Shown here piece by piece: positions 59,534 to 64,000 of a stretch of DNA of 64,000 nucleotides (the stretch's first letter is position 1; each line of letters starts with the position of its first letter). Both the position numbers and the translations under genes were made by a program. Under the pieces are notes generated by a model. That model saw nothing but the letters and a program-made list of their open reading frames with translations. It was not told where the DNA came from and did no database searches. The stretch is from Nitratireductor kimnyeongensis (GTDB lineage: Bacteria > Pseudomonadota > Alphaproteobacteria > Rhizobiales > Rhizobiaceae). The stretch lies in NCBI RefSeq assembly GCF_019891395.1, contig NZ_CP078143.1:1774001-1838000 (forward strand). The letters are read 5' to 3'.

Positions 59534-60490
59534 CTAGAGCAGGCCCTTTTCCTTGTAATAGCGTTCGGCGCCGGGATGCAGCGGGAGCGGCAAGCCCTTG
59601 GGGCCATTCTCGGCGGAAATGGCCTTGGCGGCAGCGTGCGCAGCCACCATGTCATCGAGATTCTCGAAGAGCTGTTTGGTCATTTCGTAGGCAACTTCGT
59701 CGGAAACATCCGAATGCGAAACGAGGATGTTGGTGATGGCCAGCGTCGGCACATCCTCGGTCTGGCCCTCATAGGTTCCGGCGGGAATGGTGGCGGCGAT
59801 GAACGGGGCACCGAGCGTCTCGGCGACGCTGTTGGGCACCGACACGATCGTTACCGGAAGTGAAAGCGCGAGATCCTTGATGGAGGCAACGCCAAGACCG
59901 GCCGACTGGAGCGTCGCATCGAGCTGGCGGTTCTTGATCAGTTCCACGGATTCGCCAAAGGGCAGATACTCGGTCTTGCCGAGATCGTCATAGCTCATGT
60001 CCATGGCGCCGAATATGCGCTGGGCGTTGAGTTCGGTGCCGGACTTCGGCGCACCGACGGAAAGGCCCTTGCCCTTCAGGTCGGCAAATTCCTTGATGCC
60101 GGATTCCTGCGAAGCGACGATCTGGATATAGTTGGGGTAGATCGCGGCAATGGCGCGCAACTTGTCGAGCTTCTTGTCGAAGCCGGCTTCTGCATCGCCC
60201 TCCCAGGCCGATTTGACGGAATCGCCGAGTGCAAAAGCAATCTCGCCACGGCCCTGCTGAAGCAGGTTCAGGTTTTCGACCGAAGCCTTGGTCGACTGTA
60301 CCTGCGTGCGCACGCCGTCGATGTTTTCGCCATAAATCTTGGAAAGCTGCGAACCGAGCGGGTAATACACGCCCGAAGTGCCGCCAGTCAGCACATTGAT
60401 AAAATCCTGGGCCACCGCGCCGGCAGGTGCAAGGCCAAGCGACAACGCCACGGCACCGGCTGCGAAATATTTCCTGCTTGCATGTAACAT
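59534..60490 (-). CDS. TAXI family TRAP substrate-binding protein
   Basis: The 318-residue exported protein has a signal peptide (AGAVALSLGLAPAGAVAQD) and then the TAXI pattern: FINVLTGGTSGVYYPLGSQL, TQVQSTKASVENLNLLQQGR, GEIAFALGDS, and ESGIKEFADLKGKGLSVGAP. It binds substrate in the periplasm for the downstream permease. GGAGGAG precedes the ATG at 60490. Substrates of TAXI proteins are poorly known; glutamate or dicarboxylates have been suggested. Confidence 0.94.
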   Translation of the reverse strand: MLHASRKYFAAGAVALSLGLAPAGAVAQDFINVLTGGTSGVYYPLGSQLSKIYGENIDGVRTQVQSTKASVENLNLLQQGRGEIAFALGDSVKSAWEGDAEAGFDKKLDKLRAIAAIYPNYIQIVASQESGIKEFADLKGKGLSVGAPKSGTELNAQRIFGAMDMSYDDLGKTEYLPFGESVELIKNRQLDATLQSAGLGVASIKDLALSLPVTIVSVPNSVAETLGAPFIAATIPAGTYEGQTEDVPTLAITNILVSHSDVSDEVAYEMTKQLFENLDDMVAAHAAAKAISAENGPKGLPLPLHPGAERYYKEKGLL

Positions 60491-60728
60491 TACGTCTCCT
60501 CCGCAATATAGCTGCACCGCAGGCACCACCGCCTGCGCTGACTCTGACTGTAGACAACCGCGCCTTTTTGCCAACCGGAAAGCGACAGGCAAGAGGATGA
60601 TTGACCTTGCAAAGCGGATAATCGGAGAGGATTTGGCGCGCAACCCCCCGTATGCCGGCAATCAACCGGCATCCCTTAGACCAAAGTATAGGGCGCGGTA
60701 TTGGTCTGGGTGGAGAAGACCCCAGACG

Positions 60729-61214
60729 TCAGGCGACGCCGGTTGAACCGAACCCGCCAGAGCCGCGCAGGGTTTCACCGGCATGGCTGCGTTCTTCCAG
60801 CCGGACCTGGACCACGGGCGCAATGACAAGCTGTGCAATCCTGAGGCCGCGCGTGATGGCGAAGTCATCTTCGCCATGGTTGATGAGCAGGACCTGAACC
60901 TCGCCGCGATAGTCGGCGTCGATCGTGCCGGGTGCGTTGAGGCAGGTGATGCCGTGCTTGAGCGCAAGACCCGAACGCGGCCGCACCTGCCCTTCAAAAC
61001 CCTCTGGCAGCTCGAGGATGAAGCCGGTCGGAACCAACACCCGCTTGCCCGGGAGCAGAACGATACGGCGGTCCTCAGGCACGGCCGCGCGCAGGTCCAT
61101 ACCGGCAGCGGCGGCAGTCTCATAGGCCGGCAGCGGCAATTCCTCACCATGAGGCAAACGGACAATGCCGACATTGGGGCCAATGACGGGCATGGAGGAA
61201 ACGGCGTTGGACAT
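60729..61214 (-). CDS. dut: dUTP pyrophosphatase
   Basis: The 161-residue protein has the five dUTPase motifs: AGMDLRAAV (1), [12 protein letters not shown] (2), [17 protein letters not shown] (3, catalytic Asp), [12 protein letters not shown] (4) and [10 protein letters not shown] (5). It hydrolyses dUTP to dUMP, keeping uracil out of DNA. Divergent from prfC. Confidence 0.97.
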   Translation of the reverse strand: MSNAVSSMPVIGPNVGIVRLPHGEELPLPAYETAAAAGMDLRAAVPEDRRIVLLPGKRVLVPTGFILELPEGFEGQVRPRSGLALKHGITCLNAPGTIDADYRGEVQVLLINHGEDDFAITRGLRIAQLVIAPVVQVRLEERSHAGETLRGSGGFGSTGVA

Positions 61215-61414
61215 GGCTTGATCCTGTGCGCTGCAATCTGGGGGCGATGATCACGACCCTTTCCGTCTGGCGCGTTTTGCCGATGAATTCAACCTTCGCG
61301 TGGCGGGCTGGGGGATCTCTGCACCATTATGTGGGCAAGGAAGCGTCCACTTTCTGTTCGACACGCGCCTTGACGCTTGTTACAAGCGCCCGGCCTCAGG
61401 AAAACCATATCAAG

Positions 61415-63004
61415 ATGACCGACAAAATCGCCGATGCGGTGGCCCGCCGCCGCACCTTTGCAATCATTTCGCACCCGGACGCGGGTAAGACCACGCTGAC
61501 CGAGAAGTTGCTTCTTTTCGGCGGCGCGATCCAGCTTGCCGGTGAGGTGAAAGCGAAGAAAAACCGTGTCCAGACCCGTTCGGACTGGATGAACATCGAG
61601 CGCGAACGCGGCATCTCCGTCGTCACCTCGGTAATGACGTTCGAGTATGGCGATCACGTCTTCAATCTGCTCGATACGCCGGGTCACGAAGATTTTGCCG
61701 ACGACACCTATCGCACGCTGACAGCGGTTGACAGCGCGATCATGGTGATCGACGCGGCCAAGGGCATCGAGCCGCGCACACTGAAACTGTTCGAGGTGTG
61801 CCGCCTGCGCGACATTCCGATCGTCACCTTCGTCAACAAGCTTGACCGCGAAAGCCGGGATCCGTTCGAGATCCTTGACGAGATCGAGCAGAAACTTGCG
61901 CTCGATACGGCTCCCATCACTTGGCCGATCGGCCGCGGAAAAAGCTTTGTCGGCACTTACAATCTCGCCAACGACACGATGCGCCGCTCGGATGATGATG
62001 TGGAGCCCACCGCCGTCAACGGGCCGGAGTCCGATGCCGTTGCCGGGCTTCTGCCCGAGAATGAGCGCGAGATGCTGGTGGAAGAGATGCTGCTCGGCAA
62101 GGAAGCCTGCCGTCCCTTCGACATGCAGGCCTTCCGCGAAGGTCACCTCACGCCGGTCTATTTTGGTTCGGCGCTGCGCAATTTCGGCGTGCGCGATCTG
62201 ATCGAAGCGTTGGGCAATTTTGGCCCCGCGCCTCGCGCGCAGGAAGCAGATTCCCGCAGGGTCGAGGCGACGGAGGAGAAGATGACCTCCTTCGTTTTCA
62301 AGATTCAGGCGAACATGGACCCGAACCACCGCGACCGCATTGCCTTCGTGCGCGTCTGCTCCGGCAAGCTCCAGCGTGGCATGAAAGCCAAGCTCGTGCG
62401 CACCGGCAAGCCGATCAGCCTGTCCGCACCGCAGTTCTTCTTCGCCAAGAGCCGCATCACCGCCGATGAGGCTTTTGCAGGCGACGTGGTGGGCATTCCG
62501 AACCATGGCACACTGCGCATTGGCGACACGCTGACCGAGGGCGAGGAACTGCTTTTCCGGGGCGTGCCCAACTTTGCGCCTGAAATCCTGCGCCGCGTCC
62601 GGCTTGGCGATGCCATGAAAGCCAAGAAGCTGAAAGAGGCCCTGCAGCAAATGGCCGAGGAAGGCGTGGTGCAGCTTTTCACACCGGAAGACGGGTCGCC
62701 CGCCATTGTCGGCGTGGTTGGCGCACTGCAGCTCGATGTGCTGAAGGAACGGCTTAAGGTTGAATATTCACTTCCGGTGGATTTCGAGATGGCGCGTTTC
62801 AGCGTGTGCCGCTGGATCTCTTCGGAGGAGCCGGGAGAAGTGGATCGGTTTATCACCGCGCATCGCGGCGACATCGCCCGCGATCTCGACGATGATCCCG
62901 TTTTCCTTGCGCCGCATGAGTTCGGTCTGAACTACGAGGCCGACCGCTGGAAGGCGGTGCGCTTTGCCACGGTGAAGGACTACCAGACACGCAAGGCCGC
63001 CTGA
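61415..63004 (+). CDS. prfC: Peptide chain release factor 3
   Basis: The 529-residue translational GTPase starts MTDKIADAVARRRTFAIISH with P-loop SHPDAGKTT, then RERGISVVTSVMTFEYGDHV, LLDTPGHEDFADDTYRTLTA, NKLDRESRDPFEILDEIE and the RF3-specific C-terminal domain (DVLKERLKVEYSLPVDFEMA). It recycles RF1/RF2 after termination. ATG at 61415 gives the normal length. Confidence 0.97.
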   Translation: MTDKIADAVARRRTFAIISHPDAGKTTLTEKLLLFGGAIQLAGEVKAKKNRVQTRSDWMNIERERGISVVTSVMTFEYGDHVFNLLDTPGHEDFADDTYRTLTAVDSAIMVIDAAKGIEPRTLKLFEVCRLRDIPIVTFVNKLDRESRDPFEILDEIEQKLALDTAPITWPIGRGKSFVGTYNLANDTMRRSDDDVEPTAVNGPESDAVAGLLPENEREMLVEEMLLGKEACRPFDMQAFREGHLTPVYFGSALRNFGVRDLIEALGNFGPAPRAQEADSRRVEATEEKMTSFVFKIQANMDPNHRDRIAFVRVCSGKLQRGMKAKLVRTGKPISLSAPQFFFAKSRITADEAFAGDVVGIPNHGTLRIGDTLTEGEELLFRGVPNFAPEILRRVRLGDAMKAKKLKEALQQMAEEGVVQLFTPEDGSPAIVGVVGALQLDVLKERLKVEYSLPVDFEMARFSVCRWISSEEPGEVDRFITAHRGDIARDLDDDPVFLAPHEFGLNYEADRWKAVRFATVKDYQTRKAA

Positions 63005-63192
63005 GCGAGCGGGTTCACTGAATACGTGCCATATTGGTAGAATTTTTCTTCTTTGAGTCTCTCTAGAGAATGAAATTCCAAGCAGGTGCCGCAAATAGCG
63101 CCTAGATGAGGTTCATCTGCACATGTGGGGCTTGCTATCCTGCATCGTCAGGAACATCAACTGCATTTCATCTCACCCAGGAGGAGAGAACG

Positions 63193-63852
63193 ATGAGCCT
63201 TCGCATCAACGACACCGCGCCGGATTTCAGCGCGGAAACCACCCACGGAACCATCAATTTCCACGACTGGATCGGTGACGGTTGGGCCGTTCTTTTCAGC
63301 CACCCCAAAGATTTCACGCCAGTCTGCACCACCGAGCTCGGCACGATGGCGGGGCTCGAGGGAGAGTTCAAAAAGCGCAACACCAAGATCATTGGTATTT
63401 CGGTCGATCCGGTTGAGGACCATGTGCGCTGGAAGGACGACATCAAGTCTGCCACGGGCCATGCCGTCGATTATCCGATGATCGGCGACAAGGATCTGAA
63501 GGTCGCCAAGCTCTATGACATGCTGCCGGCTGATGCGGGCGACAAGTCCGATGGTCGCACCGCAGCAGACAACGCGACCGTGCGTTCTGTTTACGTCGTG
63601 GGTCCCGACAAGAAGATCAAGCTCGTGCTCACCTATCCCATGACGACGGGCCGCAATTTTGCGGAAATTCTGCGTGCGATCGACTCCATCCAGCTCACCG
63701 CCAAGCATCAGGTTGCGACGCCGGCCAACTGGCAGCAGGGCGAGGATGTGATCATCACGCCGGCAGTGTCCAACGAGGATGCGGTGAAGCGCTTCGGTTC
63801 ATTCGAAACGATCCTGCCCTATTTGCGCAAGACCAAGCAGCCCGCGGGCTGA
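63193..63852 (+). CDS. 1-Cys peroxiredoxin (Prx6-like)
   Basis: The 219-residue protein starts (ATG 63193, AGGAGGAGAG upstream) SLRINDTAPDFSAETTHGTI and carries the peroxidatic Cys in HPKDFTPVCTTELGTMAGLE, then VDPVEDHVRWKDDI and the Prx6 C-terminal NWQQGEDVIITPAVSNEDA. The resolving cysteine of 2-Cys enzymes is absent. It reduces peroxides in the cytosol. Upstream, 188 bases hold no gene. Confidence 0.96.
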   Translation: MSLRINDTAPDFSAETTHGTINFHDWIGDGWAVLFSHPKDFTPVCTTELGTMAGLEGEFKKRNTKIIGISVDPVEDHVRWKDDIKSATGHAVDYPMIGDKDLKVAKLYDMLPADAGDKSDGRTAADNATVRSVYVVGPDKKIKLVLTYPMTTGRNFAEILRAIDSIQLTAKHQVATPANWQQGEDVIITPAVSNEDAVKRFGSFETILPYLRKTKQPAG

Positions 63853-63873
63853 TATTGGTCGACTCATGATCGC

Positions 63874-63909
63874 AGCCCCGGAAGCGCGCTCGCTCCGGGG
63901 CTTTTTTTT
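63874..63909 (+). terminator. Strong terminator of the peroxiredoxin gene
   Basis: AGCCCCGGA (63874-63882) pairs with TCCGGGGCT (63894-63902), with inner GC pairing, and is followed by a T8 run. Confidence 0.93.
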
Positions 63910-63991
63910 GGGCGAAGGGCCGGACTTGTCTTCAGAACGCGCCGCTGGCAGGGTCTGGTGATTCTGCATGAAACCGTCTCAGGAGTCCGCC

Positions 63992-64000
63992 ATGCCCCGT
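63992..64000 (+). CDS. Start of a gene running off the right edge
   Basis: AGGAG six bases before ATG 63992 marks a probable start, reading M-P-R to the window edge. An in-frame ATG at 63968 has no ribosome binding site. Too short to identify. Confidence 0.35.

Noticed and set aside
61289..62650. 453-codon open frame opposite prfC
   Set aside because: Antisense shadow of the release factor gene.

Overview
The window is a GC-rich (roughly 60-63%) chromosomal segment of an alphaproteobacterium, almost certainly Hyphomicrobiales (Rhizobiales) and closest in flavour to Phyllobacteriaceae (Mesorhizobium / Nitratireductor / Chelativorans type). The assignment rests on gene order and lineage genes: trpF-trpB-trpA-accD-folC, dnaK...dnaJ with a PmtA-like methyltransferase and pyrF, a BTLCP transglutaminase-like peptidase, a DUF1127 protein, an infC starting with ATT, and an mbfA ferritin gene flanked by Irr-type iron control (ICE) boxes. 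This is from sequence reading alone; no database search was run.

Layout. 1-3.95 kb is the right end of an integrated mobile element: the tail of a probable HTH regulator overlapping an ImmA/IrrE peptidase gene, a tiny basic protein, a ParB-like protein and a large serine recombinase. The element ends inside comM, whose C-terminal part (AAA+ core onward) survives at 3.94-4.85 kb. 5-11.8 kb is mixed housekeeping and small accessory genes: a LysE exporter, an ArsR-controlled operon with an operator-like palindrome, an exported ankyrin protein, a BTLCP peptidase, an intracellular PHB depolymerase, and a GNAT with an odd start. 11.8-18.5 kb is pyrF, FMN reductase, pmtA-like, dnaJ, an acyltransferase lodged between dnaJ and dnaK, then dnaK with a heat-shock-like promoter. 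18.6-21.5 kb holds a cell-wall hydrolase, a Gfo/Idh/MocA oxidoreductase and a RhuM gene. 21.5-28.7 kb is a translation block read leftwards: infC, an ICMT-like gene, rpmI, rplT, a kinase-fold gene, pheS, an unrecognised 178-residue gene, pheT.

28.9-38.7 kb runs through an alpha/beta hydrolase, DUF2852, a YgjP-type metalloprotease, REP-like repeats, trpF-trpB-(small gene)-trpA-accD-folC, a TSUP permease and a complex-I-associated NDUFA9-like protein. 38.9-45 kb has gyrB, a CGNR-type regulator coupled to a membrane-anchored protein, a small exported protein and lepA. 45-54 kb has a MarR regulator, DUF2189, a cation/proton antiporter coupled to a YiiX-like hydrolase, a CecR-like TetR regulator heading an efflux operon (adaptor, ATPase, permease), and mbfA. 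54-64 kb has an ABM/NIPSNAP pair, DUF1127, an ArsR-like regulator, an M42 aminopeptidase, a TAXI-TRAP transporter operon with DUF1850, dut, prfC and a 1-Cys peroxiredoxin.

Most of the window is well-conserved core genome. The least explained parts are the comM-borne element, the foreign-looking gene translationally coupled between pheS and pheT, the kinase-fold protein with a rewritten catalytic loop upstream of pheS, the RhuM gene, and several regulatory palindromes. No tRNA, rRNA, CRISPR array or insertion sequence was recognised.
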